Position numbers and translations under genes: made by a program. A stretch of DNA of 64,000 nt from NCBI GenBank assembly GCA_900100475.1, contig FMTU01000003.1, forward strand, positions 186,001 through 250,000. The letters run 5' to 3'. Positions 51,373 to 59,192 of this stretch are shown here, piece after piece (the stretch's first letter is position 1; every line of letters begins with the position of its first letter). Under the pieces are notes generated by a model. It did not search any database. It saw nothing but the letters and a program-made list of their open reading frames with translations, and was not told the DNA's origin. The stretch comes from Sphingobium faniae (GTDB lineage Bacteria > Pseudomonadota > Alphaproteobacteria > Sphingomonadales > Sphingomonadaceae).

Positions 51373-51597
51373 ATGACAACACAACATATTATCGAACCAG
51401 GGCAAGCAGTGCATCAAGCAGCGGCTATTCTTTCTTCTTTGGAGTACATCAACCAAGCGGAAGCGCGGAGCCTTGGGCCATTGGCCGAAGCCGTCGCTAA
51501 TGCTTTTATGGTGGTGTACTACCAAGCTGAAACGGGCCGGGCGACACAGGCTGATTTTCAAGAAGCAATGAACGCCTTGCGCCAAGCGTGCAGCTAA
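51373..51597 (+). CDS. Small protein of unknown function
   Basis: 74 residues, predicted mostly helical: QAVHQAAAILSSLEYINQAE, ALGPLAEAVANAF-like (SLGPLAEAVANAFMVVYYQA) and DFQEAMNALRQACS. A good ribosome-binding site (GGAGAGG) lies eight bases before the ATG. It follows the 82-codon gene by 63 bases and ends just ahead of a strong bidirectional terminator, so it is probably the last gene of the trb transcript. Function unknown. Confidence 0.55.
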   Translation: MTTQHIIEPGQAVHQAAAILSSLEYINQAEARSLGPLAEAVANAFMVVYYQAETGRATQADFQEAMNALRQACS

Positions 51598-51606
51598 TGA
51601 CGAAAG

Positions 51607-51634
51607 GGCGGCCACTCGAACTGGCCGCCTTTTT
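51607..51634. terminator. Bidirectional terminator between the trb and ars transcripts
   Basis: GGCGGCCA (51607-51614), loop CTCGAAC, TGGCCGCC (51622-51629) and TTTTT (51630-51634). It ends the plus-strand trb transcript. On the other strand a short A/T stretch (CTTTCG) follows, so it may also stop the ars transcript, which converges here. Confidence 0.85.
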
Positions 51635-51837
51635 CAATCTTCACTGTTTGGCCATTCCCGACCCACAGACGGCGCATCCATCCATTCGCGTTCCTCCGGC
51701 GGCAGCGGGTAAGCCCCGGATGCTTCCGCGTCGGCCAGTAGTTCGGCCAGTGTGTAGCGCACCCGACCAGTGGAAACGGCGCGGGCCGGGTCGGCCTTCT
51801 CATGCAGCCTGTTCTCTAGGTTCTTTGGGTCTGTCAT
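51634..51837 (-). CDS. MazE/PemI-type antitoxin C-terminal-like small protein
   Basis: 67 residues. The stretch GRVRYTLAELLADAEASGAY followed by EREWMDAPSVGREW resembles the toxin-neutralising tail of MazE/PemI antitoxins. The N-terminal AbrB-like DNA-binding domain of those proteins is absent, so this is probably a remnant or a reduced protein. It overlaps a 30-codon frame upstream by four bases (ATGA) and is downstream of acr3 on the same strand. No toxin gene is adjacent. Confidence 0.45.
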   Translation of the reverse strand: MTDPKNLENRLHEKADPARAVSTGRVRYTLAELLADAEASGAYPLPPEEREWMDAPSVGREWPNSED

Positions 51838-51926
51838 CGGGCGACCTCAGCAAGCATGGATACTAGGTGTTCCAGGTCAGTGATCGAATGCGCCAGGAAG
51901 CGGCCGGCGCGGCAATCTGCAATCAT
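51834..51926 (-). CDS. 30-residue ORF coupled to the MazE-like gene
   Basis: Short frame starting ATG at 51926 (MIADCRAGRFLAHSITDLEH and ten further residues), ending in an ATGA overlap with the downstream antitoxin-like gene. It lies 25 bases after the acr3 stop. A purine-rich AACTGAGGAA precedes it. No family is recognised. The coupled arrangement suggests real translation, perhaps as a leftover of a two-gene stability module. Confidence 0.35.
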   Translation of the reverse strand: MIADCRAGRFLAHSITDLEHLVSMLAEVAR

Positions 51927-51951
51927 TTCCTCAGTTTTTTCCTACTCATGT

Positions 51952-53019
51952 TCAACCTCGTTCGTACCAGCTCTTCGAGCGATTCACCACGCGCACGACC
52001 AGCAGCATCACCGGCACTTCGACCAGGACGCCGACCACGGTTGCCAATGCAGCGCCGGAGTGCAGACCGAACAAGCTGATGGCGGCCGCCACGGCCAGCT
52101 CGAAGAAGTTGCTGGCACCGATCAGGGCCGAAGGACAGGCGACAGAGTGCTTTTCCCCCGCCCGCTTGTTCAGCCAGTAGGCTAACCCGGAATTGAAGAA
52201 CACTTGAATCAAGATCGGCACGGCTAGCATGGCGATCACTAACGGCTGCCGGATGATGGCCTCGCCCTGGAAGGCGAACAGTAGAACCAACGTCAGCAGC
52301 AGCGCGGCCATCGACCACGGCCCGATCTTCTGCATGGCCCGTTCAAAGGCGGCCTGTCCTTGCTTGAGCAGATGCCGCCGCAAGAGCTGCGCCAGGATCA
52401 CCGGCACGATGATGTAGAGCACGACCGAAATCAGCAGCGTGTCCCAAGGCACCGAGATCGAGGACATGCCCAGCAGCAGGCCGACGATGGGCGCGAAGGC
52501 CACGATCATGATGGCGTCGTTCAGAGCCACTTGCGAGAGCGTGAAAAGCGGGTCGCCGTTGGTAAGGCGGCTCCACACGAACACCATTGCCGTGCAGGGC
52601 GCGGCGGCCAGCAAGATCAAGCCCGCGATGTAGCTGTCCAGTTGATCGGCCGGCAGGAACGGAGCGAACACTTGTCGGATGAACAGCCACCCCAGCAGGG
52701 CCATCGAGAATGGCTTGACGGCCCAATTCACGAACAGCGTGACGCCGATGCCGCGCCAATGCTCTTTGACCTGGTGCAGCGCCCCGAAGTCGATCTTGAC
52801 CAGCATCGGGACGATCATTACCCAAATCAGCAGGCCCACCGGCAAATTGACCTGGGCCACTTCCATGCGGCCTATGGCCTGGAACACGTCAGGAAGGCCC
52901 TGGCCGAGCGCAACACCGGCGACGATGCACAGGGCCACCCACAGCGTCAGGTAACGCTCGAAGCCGCTCATCGGGGCCTGGCGCGGCTTCGCGGCGATGG
53001 CCTGTGCGCCGGCGCTCAT
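51952..53019 (-). CDS. acr3: Arsenite efflux permease, ACR3 family
   Basis: 355 residues, ten hydrophobic segments. ACR3 signatures include YLTLWVALCIVAGVALGQGL near the N-terminus, AAPCTAMVFVWSRLTNGDPL with the essential cysteine (about 140-159), and ACPSALIGASNFFELAVAAA in TM9 (about 295-314). It exports As(III) produced by ArsC. ATG overlaps the arsC stop (ATGA). Last named gene of the arsR-arsH-arsC-acr3 operon. Confidence 0.95.
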   Translation of the reverse strand: MSAGAQAIAAKPRQAPMSGFERYLTLWVALCIVAGVALGQGLPDVFQAIGRMEVAQVNLPVGLLIWVMIVPMLVKIDFGALHQVKEHWRGIGVTLFVNWAVKPFSMALLGWLFIRQVFAPFLPADQLDSYIAGLILLAAAPCTAMVFVWSRLTNGDPLFTLSQVALNDAIMIVAFAPIVGLLLGMSSISVPWDTLLISVVLYIIVPVILAQLLRRHLLKQGQAAFERAMQKIGPWSMAALLLTLVLLFAFQGEAIIRQPLVIAMLAVPILIQVFFNSGLAYWLNKRAGEKHSVACPSALIGASNFFELAVAAAISLFGLHSGAALATVVGVLVEVPVMLLVVRVVNRSKSWYERG

Positions 53020-53522
53020 GCTTCCTGCTCGGTCTTGCCGATGTTCGCCAGCTCGCGCTTGATGGCCGTCTGGTCAAGCATTTTGAGAGGCAGATTCACG
53101 AACAGGCGGACGCGGTTCATCATGTGCCGGAAGGTTTGTTCGAAGGCCCGGCGCTTCTCGGCGTCAGTGCCTTCGACGGCGGCCGGGTCTTCAAATCCCC
53201 AATGCGCCGAGATCGGCTGACCAGGCCACACCGGACACATTTCGCCGGCGGCGTTGTCGCAGACGGTGATGATGAAGTCCATCTTCGGTGCGTCGGGCGT
53301 GGCGTACTCGTCCCAGCTCTTGCTGCGCAGATTCTCGGTCGGGTAATTCACCGACTCCACCTTTTCGACGGCGAAGGGATTGACCTTGCCGGTTGGGTGA
53401 CTGCCGGCGCTGTAGGCGCGGAAGCGCCCTTGCCCCATCGTGTTGATGAGAGCTTCGGCCATGATGCTGCGCGCCGAATTGCCGGTGCAGAGGATGAGGA
53501 CGTTATAGATTCTTTCGGTCAT
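53016..53522 (-). CDS. arsC: Arsenate reductase, LMW-phosphatase type
   Basis: 168 residues. [20 protein letters not shown] at the N-terminus contains the CX5R P-loop (CTGNSAR). The redox cysteines are in [20 protein letters not shown] (about 81-100), followed by HWGFEDPAA. This is the thioredoxin-type or mycothiol-independent Bacillus/Synechocystis ArsC fold, not the ArsC/Spx fold of the chromosomal gene at 25.9 kb. Overlaps both neighbours by ATGA. Confidence 0.94.
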   Translation of the reverse strand: MTERIYNVLILCTGNSARSIMAEALINTMGQGRFRAYSAGSHPTGKVNPFAVEKVESVNYPTENLRSKSWDEYATPDAPKMDFIITVCDNAAGEMCPVWPGQPISAHWGFEDPAAVEGTDAEKRRAFEQTFRHMMNRVRLFVNLPLKMLDQTAIKRELANIGKTEQEA

Positions 53523-54286
53523 GATGTTTCGCTTTCTGGTAGTGGCTGGGGAGCAATGGCGATGGATGAAAGATCGGTGGCCTCGTCGATGACGTGGCCG
53601 GCCGCTTTCCGTTCGGAATAGCGGTCTGTCAGTGCTTCACGGTGCGGCCGTACCAGCGCCGTGAAGCGCACCAGTTCTTCCATCACATCGGCTATTCGGT
53701 CGTAGTACGGCGAGGGCTTCATGCGGCCCGCCGCGTCGAACTCTTGGAACGCTTTGGCGATACTCGACTGGTTCGGAATGGTGAACATTCGCATCCAGCG
53801 GCCGAGCAGACGCAAGGTGTTCACGGCGTTGAAGCTCTGCGAGCCGCCGGATACCTGCATCACGGCCAGGGTGCGGCCTTGGGTCGGCCGGATGCCGGCC
53901 ATTTCAAGCGGCAGATGGTCAATCTGCGCCTTCATGACACTGGTAATCTGACCGTGGCGTTCCGGGCTGCACCAGACTTGTCCCTCTGACCACTCGGACA
54001 GGGCGCGCAGCTCCTTGACGGCCGGGTGATCGTCGCTTTGCACTTGATCGGGCAACGGCAAATCGGACGGGTCGAAGATGCGTGTTTCTGCGCCAAAGAA
54101 TTGCAGCAGCCGGGCCGCTTCCTCGACGGCCAGCCGTGAGAACGAGCGGGCGCGCAGCGAGCCATACAGCAGCAGGATACGCACCGGCGGGGCGTCGGGT
54201 GCCAGCCCGAGCGCCGGGCGCTCGATGGCAAAGGATTTGTCCAAAGCGGGCAAAGAATCGGGGTCGGAAAGATGGCGAAGTCTCAT
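53519..54286 (-). CDS. arsH: Arsenical resistance flavoprotein ArsH
   Basis: 255 residues with ATG 54286, which overlaps the arsR stop as ATGA; a longer frame inside arsR is less likely. [20 protein letters not shown] is the FMN-binding loop. [40 protein letters not shown] and [17 protein letters not shown] follow, all typical of ArsH. It is an NADPH-dependent FMN reductase that oxidises trivalent methyl- and aromatic arsenicals. Confidence 0.94.
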   Translation of the reverse strand: MRLRHLSDPDSLPALDKSFAIERPALGLAPDAPPVRILLLYGSLRARSFSRLAVEEAARLLQFFGAETRIFDPSDLPLPDQVQSDDHPAVKELRALSEWSEGQVWCSPERHGQITSVMKAQIDHLPLEMAGIRPTQGRTLAVMQVSGGSQSFNAVNTLRLLGRWMRMFTIPNQSSIAKAFQEFDAAGRMKPSPYYDRIADVMEELVRFTALVRPHREALTDRYSERKAAGHVIDEATDLSSIAIAPQPLPESETS

Positions 54287-54615
54287 GCCAACACCTTCCC
54301 GGCTTCCGTGGTGCAAGACAGGTTGCACACCTGGCCGCCGCAGCAGTTTTCCGTGAGAAAGGCCACCAGGTTAGTGGCCGTCGAAAAGTTCGCCTCGTAG
54401 ATCACAAATCGGCCTTCTTGCCGCGACGTGACCATGCCGGCGTGTGCCAGCTCTTTCAGGTGGAAGGATAGCGAAGACGGCGGGATGCCGGCCGCTTCGC
54501 TGATTTTTCCGGCGGCCATGCCGGCGGGGCCGGCCTGGACGAGAAGCCGGAACACCGCGAGGCGCGATTCTTGAGCGATGGCCGCCAGGGCGGCTACAGC
54601 ATTTATCGTTTCCAT
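54283..54615 (-). CDS. arsR: Arsenic-responsive repressor ArsR
   Basis: 110 residues, winged helix of the ArsR/SmtB family. [40 protein letters not shown] (recognition helix, about 43-62) and [21 protein letters not shown]-terminal cysteine cluster NCCGGQVCN (about 93-101) is the probable arsenite sensor, unlike the helix-3 CXC of plasmid R773 ArsR. First gene of the ars operon; its operator should overlap the dyad just upstream (54617-54634). Confidence 0.93.
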   Translation of the reverse strand: METINAVAALAAIAQESRLAVFRLLVQAGPAGMAAGKISEAAGIPPSSLSFHLKELAHAGMVTSRQEGRFVIYEANFSTATNLVAFLTENCCGGQVCNLSCTTEAGKVLA

Positions 54616-54616
54616 G

Positions 54617-54762
54617 TTTCAATAATAGTCGAAATATGGAGTGTGCTCAATAGCTCATTTAAGCTGTAAAAATGAGCTAGGCGCATTTAGATCGATATGT
54701 GATAAATTGGCCTGCCAGTTTAAGATGGGTGCATTTGAGTATGCCCAAAGGAGCCCGCAAGT
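54617..54762. promoter_or_regulatory. Divergent control region: ars operator and resolvase site candidates
   Basis: TTTC-N10-GAAA (54617-54634) sits directly before the arsR start and is a candidate ArsR operator. TAGCTCATTT (54651-54660), nine bases, AAATGAGCTA (54670-54679) is a perfect 10-bp inverted repeat. GCATTTAG (54683) and GCATTTGA (54731) are related half-sites nearer the resolvase gene. Small serine resolvases usually bind res subsites next to their own gene, so this interval is the likely res site. Confidence 0.5.
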
Positions 54763-55500
54763 ATGCGCAGGACGAAGCCAGTAGCCGCGCCGATGGTGGC
54801 GCGGGTCTATCTGCGCGTCAGCACCGACGCGCAGGACTTGGAACGCCAAGAGGCGATCACTACGGCCGCGAAGGCCGCCGGCTACTACGTCGCCGGCATC
54901 TACCGTGAGAAGGCATCCGGCGCACGCGCCGACCGGCCTGAGCTGCTGCGCATGATCGGCGACCTACAGCCCGGCGAGGTGGTCATTGCCGAGAAGATCG
55001 ACCGCATCAGCCGCCTACCTTTGCCCGAGGCCGAGCGCCTGGTGGCCTCGATACAGGCCAAAGGCGCACGCCTGGCCGTCCCTGGCGTGGTCGATCTATC
55101 CGACCTGGCGGCCGAGGCCCAGGGCGTCGCCAAGATCGTGCTGGAAGCCGTGCAGATCATGCTTTTTCGCCTGGCCTTGCAGATGGCCCGCGACGACTAC
55201 GAGGACAGGCGCGAACGCCAGCGCCAAGGCATTGAGTTGGCCCGCCAGGCCGGGCGGTACAAGGGCCGCCGTGCTGATCCGAAGCGCCGCGCCCAAGTTG
55301 TCGCGCTGCGCAAGTCCGGCTACAGCATCAACAAGACCGCCGAGCTGGCCGGGTACAGTGCGGCCCAGGTGAAACGGATATGGGCCGAGGTCAGCCAGGC
55401 CGAAGCGAAGCAGCACGGCGCGTTCGTGGAGGACGCATTGACGGAAGCCGATGCCCTGGCCGCTGTCGGCCAGGATGAGCGCCAGGAGGAAAGGGCATGA
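54763..55500 (+). CDS. Serine resolvase/invertase family recombinase
   Basis: 245 residues. VARVYLRVSTDAQDLERQEA holds the catalytic serine (VSTD, about residue 20). IYREKASGARADRPELLRMI and EVVIAEKIDRISRLPLPEAE match the resolvase domain. The C-terminal helix-turn-helix is SGYSINKTAELAGYSAAQVK. It is longer than Tn3-type resolvases (about 185), with an extra C-terminal tail (about 205-245). It may resolve multimers of the circular, replicating island. Ends in an ATGA overlap with a small gene. Confidence 0.92.
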   Translation: MRRTKPVAAPMVARVYLRVSTDAQDLERQEAITTAAKAAGYYVAGIYREKASGARADRPELLRMIGDLQPGEVVIAEKIDRISRLPLPEAERLVASIQAKGARLAVPGVVDLSDLAAEAQGVAKIVLEAVQIMLFRLALQMARDDYEDRRERQRQGIELARQAGRYKGRRADPKRRAQVVALRKSGYSINKTAELAGYSAAQVKRIWAEVSQAEAKQHGAFVEDALTEADALAAVGQDERQEERA

Positions 55501-55721
55501 AGAAGCCGAACCAAGACGACGAGCCGTTTTTCATCACCGAGGAGATTGCGGCCGAAATGATCGCCGGCGGCTATGAGTTCGAGCTGCCGCCCATTCCTTG
55601 CACCATCCGCCTACGCGACGTGCTGGAGCGCATGACCGATGCTGAGCTAGCATTGCAGCCGGGCGAGATCGCCGACCAGGAGCGTGAACGCTGCCGGCGC
55701 AAGCCGTGTTCAACCTCATGA
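55497..55721 (+). CDS. Small protein coupled to the resolvase
   Basis: 74 residues, acidic, starting KKPNQDDEPFFITEEIAAEM and containing YEFELPPIPCTIRLRDVLER. The ATGA overlap with the resolvase gene indicates coupled translation. No family is recognised. The end runs to within seven bases of CATGGTATT, the right-end arm-site motif, so the last codons (RRKPCSTS) may be set by the old element boundary. Confidence 0.5.
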   Translation: MKKPNQDDEPFFITEEIAAEMIAGGYEFELPPIPCTIRLRDVLERMTDAELALQPGEIADQERERCRRKPCSTS

Positions 55722-55727
55722 TCTGGT

Positions 55728-55820
55728 CATGGTATTTTTCATGGCACTGAGCCTGATAGTTCTTGCAAATTGTTGTCACTAAAGGGTTTTGTGTGCTTGT
55801 TTACAATCGAGTGGGAGTGA
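55728..55820 (+). other. Internal right-end-like (attR-like) site
   Basis: CATGGTATTTTTCATGG (55728-55744) is followed at 55796-55820 by CTTGTTTACAAT, CG and AGTGGGAGTGA. The island's outer right end has the same parts: CATGGTATTTTTCATGG at 59020 and CTTGTTTACAAT, A, AGTGGGAGTGA at 59088-59111. Distance between the parts is 83 bases here and 82 outside. The codon pattern GAG TGG GAG TGA could again close a guaA gene. This looks like a second boundary of an integrase-recognised element. Confidence 0.7.
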
Positions 55821-55931
55821 CGGGCACTGGCTGGCAATGTCTAGCAACGGCAGGCATTTCGGCTGAGGGTAAAAGAACTTTCCGCTAAGCGATAGACTGT
55901 ATGTAAACACAGTATTGCAAGGACGCGGAAC

Positions 55932-57425
55932 ATGCCTCATGTGGCGGCCAGGACGGCCAGCCGGGATCGGGATACTGGTCGTTACCAGAGCCACCGACCC
56001 GAGCAAACCCTTCTCTATCAGATCGTTGACGAGTATTACCCGGCATTCGCTGCGCTTATGGCAGAGCAGGGAAAGGAATTGCCGGGCTATGTGCAACGGG
56101 AATTTGAAGAATTTCTCCAATGCGGGCGGCTGGAGCATGGCTTTCTACGGGTTCGCTGCGAGTCTTGCCACGCCGAGCACCTGGTCGCTTTCAGCTGTAA
56201 GCGTCGCGGTTTCTGCCCGAGCTGTGGGGCGCGGCGGATGGCCGAAAGTGCCGCCTTGCTGGTTGATGAAGTACTGCCTGAACAACCCATGCGTCAGTGG
56301 GTGTTGAGCTTCCCGTTTCAGCTGCGTTTCCTGTTTGCCAGCCGGCCCGAGATCATGGGGTGGGTGCTGGGCATCGTTTACCGCGTCATTGCCACGCACC
56401 TGGTCAAGAAAGCGGGCCATACCCACCAAGTGGCCAAGACGGGCGCGGTCACCCTGATCCAGCGTTTTGGATCGGCGCTCAATCTGAATGTTCACTTCCA
56501 CATGCTGTTTCTCGACGGTGTGTATGTCGAGCAATCCCACGGCTCAGCGCGTTTCCGCTGGGTCAAGGCGCCGACCAGCCCAGAGCTCACCCAGCTGACG
56601 CACACCATCGCCCACCGGGTGGGTCGCTATCTGGAACGGCAAGGCCTGCTGGAACGGGATGTCGAAAACAGCTATCTGGCCTCGGATGCGGTGGATGACG
56701 ACCCGATGACACCCCTGCTGGGGCACTCGATCACTTACCGTATCGCTGTCGGTTCACAGGCGGGGCGAAAGGTGTTCACTTTGCAAACTCTGCCGACCAG
56801 TGGTGATCCGTTCGGTGACGGGATTGGCAAGGTAGCCGGGTCCAGCCTGCACGCCGGCGTGGCGGCCAGGGCCGATGAACGCAAGAAGCTCGAACGGCTG
56901 TGCCGGTACATCAGCCGCCCGGCGGTATCCGAGAAGCGGCTGTCGTTAACACGAGGCGGCAACGTGCGCTACCAGCTCAAGACGCCGTACCGGGACGGCA
57001 CCACGCACGTCATTTTCGAACCATTGGATTTCATTGCAAGGCTGGCCGCCCTGGTACCGAAGCCCAGAGTCAACCTAACCCGCTTCCACGGGGTGTTCGC
57101 ACCCAACAGTCGGCACCGGGCGTTGGTCACGCCGGCAAAACGGGGCAGGGGCAACAAGGTCAGGGTGGCTGATGAACCGGCAACACCAGCACAACGGCGA
57201 GCGTCGATGACATGGGCGCAACGGCTCAAGCGTGTTTTCAATATCGACATCGAGACCTGCAGCGGCTGCGGCGGCGCCATGAAAGTCATCGCCTGCATTG
57301 AAGACCCTATAGTGATCAAGCAGATCCTTGATCACCTGAAGCACAAAGCCGAAACCAGCGGGACCAGGGCGTTACCCGAAAGCCGGGCGCCACCGGCTGA
57401 GCTGCTCCTGGGTCTGTTTGACTGA
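55932..57425 (+). CDS. rcr2: ISCR2 (IS91-like) transposase Rcr2
   Basis: 497 residues. The N-terminal zinc-binding cluster is RCESCHAEHLVAFSCKRRGF / CPSCGARR (about 75-102). The HUH-type Y2/Y1 rolling-circle domain has LNVHFHMLFLDGVYV (about 195-209) and CRYISRPAVSEKRL (tyrosine region, about 322-335). A C-terminal zinc motif CSGCGGAMKVIACIE lies at about 440-455. Text and length agree with the ISCR2 transposase linked with sul2. It nicks oriIS and replicates outward toward glmM' and sul2. Confidence 0.94.
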   Translation: MPHVAARTASRDRDTGRYQSHRPEQTLLYQIVDEYYPAFAALMAEQGKELPGYVQREFEEFLQCGRLEHGFLRVRCESCHAEHLVAFSCKRRGFCPSCGARRMAESAALLVDEVLPEQPMRQWVLSFPFQLRFLFASRPEIMGWVLGIVYRVIATHLVKKAGHTHQVAKTGAVTLIQRFGSALNLNVHFHMLFLDGVYVEQSHGSARFRWVKAPTSPELTQLTHTIAHRVGRYLERQGLLERDVENSYLASDAVDDDPMTPLLGHSITYRIAVGSQAGRKVFTLQTLPTSGDPFGDGIGKVAGSSLHAGVAARADERKKLERLCRYISRPAVSEKRLSLTRGGNVRYQLKTPYRDGTTHVIFEPLDFIARLAALVPKPRVNLTRFHGVFAPNSRHRALVTPAKRGRGNKVRVADEPATPAQRRASMTWAQRLKRVFNIDIETCSGCGGAMKVIACIEDPIVIKQILDHLKHKAETSGTRALPESRAPPAELLLGLFD

Positions 57426-57660
57426 CGAGCCTGAAGGCCAACGATACCAATCAAAATGCTGCGTTCACAGCGCCGCGGCAGGGATCCGCCGTGCTGGTTG
57501 TCGGAAAAGGAGCCGCTAGTGGGAAAGAGGAGGGTAAATTTTCAGCGTTGCTGGCTCCCCGTCAGCCGGATTGGGTTGCATCGCAGGGGTGTCGAAAGAG
57601 TCAACTGCGGTCCAAAGCTGTTGGACTTGGGTGAAAAGGGCGTTTATTCTTCCTATACGT
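57426..57660. other. oriIS-side non-coding end of ISCR2
   Basis: 235 bases between the rcr2 stop and the glmM break point. No gene is supported. Terminal sequences of ISCR elements function as replication origin (oriIS). Palindromic pieces such as CAGCGCCGCGGCAGGGATCC are visible near 57468-57487, but the exact nick site cannot be set without a reference. Confidence 0.4.
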
Positions 57661-57903
57661 TGTCGGCAGCGGGCCAAAAAGGAATACGTCCATGCCCATC
57701 GAGGTGAAACCGGCTGTGAGCGCGGGTTCAAGCATATAGCCCGACAGGCGCGTATCCTTGCCGATCACGACACGATGGCGGTGGTCACCGCGACGAAAGA
57801 CACGGCCAGCCGCCATGCCGACGCGCAAGGCGGTTTCCGCCGTCATCGCGCCTTCGTTGGCTTTGCCACGAATACCGTCTGTGCCGAAATATTTGCGCAC
57901 CAT
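57661..57903 (-). pseudogene. glmM: Truncated phosphoglucosamine mutase (glmM') fragment
   Basis: The first 81 codons of GlmM are intact: [40 protein letters not shown] and [12 protein letters not shown]. After that the frame runs into unrelated sequence at the ISCR2 junction and stops 19 codons later. The catalytic serine loop (ISASHNP) is lost, so it is non-functional. folP and glmM are neighbours on many chromosomes, so the fragment marks the chromosomal origin of sul2. It lies 86 bases downstream of sul2. Confidence 0.9.
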
Positions 57904-57989
57904 AAGGTCGATTATCCTGTCGTCGGGTCGCCCTCAAAGGGGACATGCCTGCTGAACCGCGAATATAGAGAAATATCCCGAATGTGCAG

Positions 57990-58805
57990 TTAACGAATTC
58001 TTGCGGTTTCTTTCAGCGCCGCCAATACCGCCAGCCCGTCGCGCAAGGGGCGCGGCTCGTGTGTGCGGATGAAGTCAGCTCCACCTGCGGCGGCGGCAAG
58101 CTCTGCAGCGAGTGTCGCGGCCCCGACATCCCCCGGACCACGGCCTGTGAGCGCGCGCAGAAAGGATTTGCGCGAAACAGACAGAAGCACCGGCAAATCG
58201 AAGCGCAGCCGCAATTCATCGAACCGCGCCAGCACCGAGAGCGAGGTTTCGGGAGCAGCCCCCAGAAAAAACCCCATGCCGGGATCAAGGACAAGGCGGT
58301 TGCGTTTGATACCGGCACCCGTCAGCGCCGCGATGCGCGCGTCAAAGAACGCCGCAATGTGATCCATGATGTCGCCAGCGGGTGCCTCGCGCCGATCTGC
58401 CTGCCCGTCTTGCACCGAATGCATAACGACGAGTTTGGCAGATGATTTCGCCAATTGCGGATAGAACGCAGCGTCTGGAAAACCGCGAATATCATTGAGA
58501 TAGGCCACACCACGCGACAAGGCATAGGCTTGCGTCGCGGGTTGATAACTGTCGAGCGAGACGGGAATGCCATCTGCCTTGAGCGCGTCCAGCACCGGCG
58601 CGATACGCGCGATTTCTGTGTCGGACGAAACAGGCGCGGCGTCGGGATTGCTGGATGCCGGACCGAGGTCGATCACATCTGCCCCCTCGGCCATCAGCTT
58701 ACGCGCCTGCGCAATGGCTGCGTCTGGCGCCAGATACCGGCCTCCATCGGAGAAACTGTCCGAGGTTATGTTGACGATGCCGAAAATGATGAGCGATTTA
58801 TTCAT
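57990..58805 (-). CDS. sul2: Sulfonamide-insensitive dihydropteroate synthase Sul2
   Basis: 271 residues, the exact Sul2 length. SLIIFGIVNITSDSFSDGGR, DVIDLGPASSNPDAAPVSSD, LVLDPGMGFFLGAAPETSLS and LLSVSRKSFLRALTGRGPGD are recognisable. It joins pterin pyrophosphate and p-aminobenzoate while excluding sulfonamides, replacing the sensitive host FolP. The promoter should be within 58806-58900, where an ATAATAATAATA stretch lies 13-24 bases before the ATG. Downstream glmM' shows capture from a folP-glmM locus. Confidence 0.97.
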   Translation of the reverse strand: MNKSLIIFGIVNITSDSFSDGGRYLAPDAAIAQARKLMAEGADVIDLGPASSNPDAAPVSSDTEIARIAPVLDALKADGIPVSLDSYQPATQAYALSRGVAYLNDIRGFPDAAFYPQLAKSSAKLVVMHSVQDGQADRREAPAGDIMDHIAAFFDARIAALTGAGIKRNRLVLDPGMGFFLGAAPETSLSVLARFDELRLRFDLPVLLSVSRKSFLRALTGRGPGDVGAATLAAELAAAAGGADFIRTHEPRPLRDGLAVLAALKETARIR

Positions 58806-59087
58806 GGGGGCTTCTATAATAATAATAATCGAGCATGAGTCTCATACGGATGCTCGGGTCGAAAGGGAATCCCCAGGCGAGTAACCTGTTTGCGGTGATC
58901 CATTAGCTGCAGGAGCAGAAGAGCATACATCTGGAAGCAAAGCCAGGAAAGCGGCCTATGGAGCTGTGCGGCAGCGCTCAGTAGGCAATTTTTCAAAATA
59001 TTGTTAAGCCTTTTCTGAGCATGGTATTTTTCATGGTATTACCAATTAGCAGGAAAATAAGCCATTGAATATAAAAGATAAAAATGT
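58806..59087. other. Non-coding right arm of the island upstream of sul2
   Basis: About 280 bases between the sul2 start and attR, without a supported gene. Near sul2 is the ATAATAATAATAATCG stretch (58818-58833). At 59020-59040 two direct copies of CATGGTATT separated by TTT form the integrase arm-site candidates. The remainder is AT-rich and unlike the host. Confidence 0.55.
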
Positions 59088-59112
59088 CTTGTTTACAATA
59101 AGTGGGAGTGAT
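59088..59112 (+). other. attR (outer right end of the island)
   Basis: CTTGTTTACAATA followed by AGTGGGAGTGAT (59101-59112), matching the guaA 3' end at 43642 with one base difference. Host sequence resumes with GGGGCGTTCGCTCG and is GC-rich thereafter. The same CTTGTTTACAAT-AGTGGGAGTGA module is also found at 55796-55820. Confidence 0.82.
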
Positions 59113-59192
59113 GGGGCGTTCGCTCGTGATCAATTGATTGCCGCGAAGCTATCGCTCTGTATCTTTCGCGCCGAAGCGCCTAATCCCGCGTC

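Larger units (their letters stand above)
55821..57660 (+). mobile_element. ISCR2 (CR2) element, approximate limits
   Basis: Region carrying the rcr2 transposase, lying between the internal attR-like site and the glmM fragment. The glmM reading frame breaks at about 57660, which I take as the oriIS-side junction. The terIS side must lie between 55821 and rcr2 at 55932, but I cannot place it exactly. ISCR elements move by rolling circle and can carry along DNA next to oriIS, here glmM' and sul2. Confidence 0.75.
43642..59111. mobile_element. GIsul2-like integrative mobilizable genomic island in guaA
   Basis: About 15.47 kb bounded by AGTGGGAATGAT in the guaA 3' end (43642-43653) and AGTGGGAGTGAT at 59101-59112. 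Contents in order: integrase, alpA, repA, repC, origin region with iterons, oriT, RHH-protein gene, trbJ, trbK, trbL, small genes, acr3-arsC-arsH-arsR (reverse), resolvase, rcr2 (ISCR2), glmM fragment and sul2. Insertion in guaA, gene content, order and size agree with GIsul2 as I know it from Enterobacter cloacae, Shigella flexneri and Acinetobacter. Its codon and base use differ visibly from the GC-rich host flanks. No relaxase, coupling protein or complete T4SS is present. Confidence 0.93.

Noticed and set aside
54763..55500. Resolvase as evidence of a Tn3-family transposon
   Set aside because: No Tn3 transposase or 38-bp terminal inverted repeats are nearby; the resolvase fits multimer resolution of the island.
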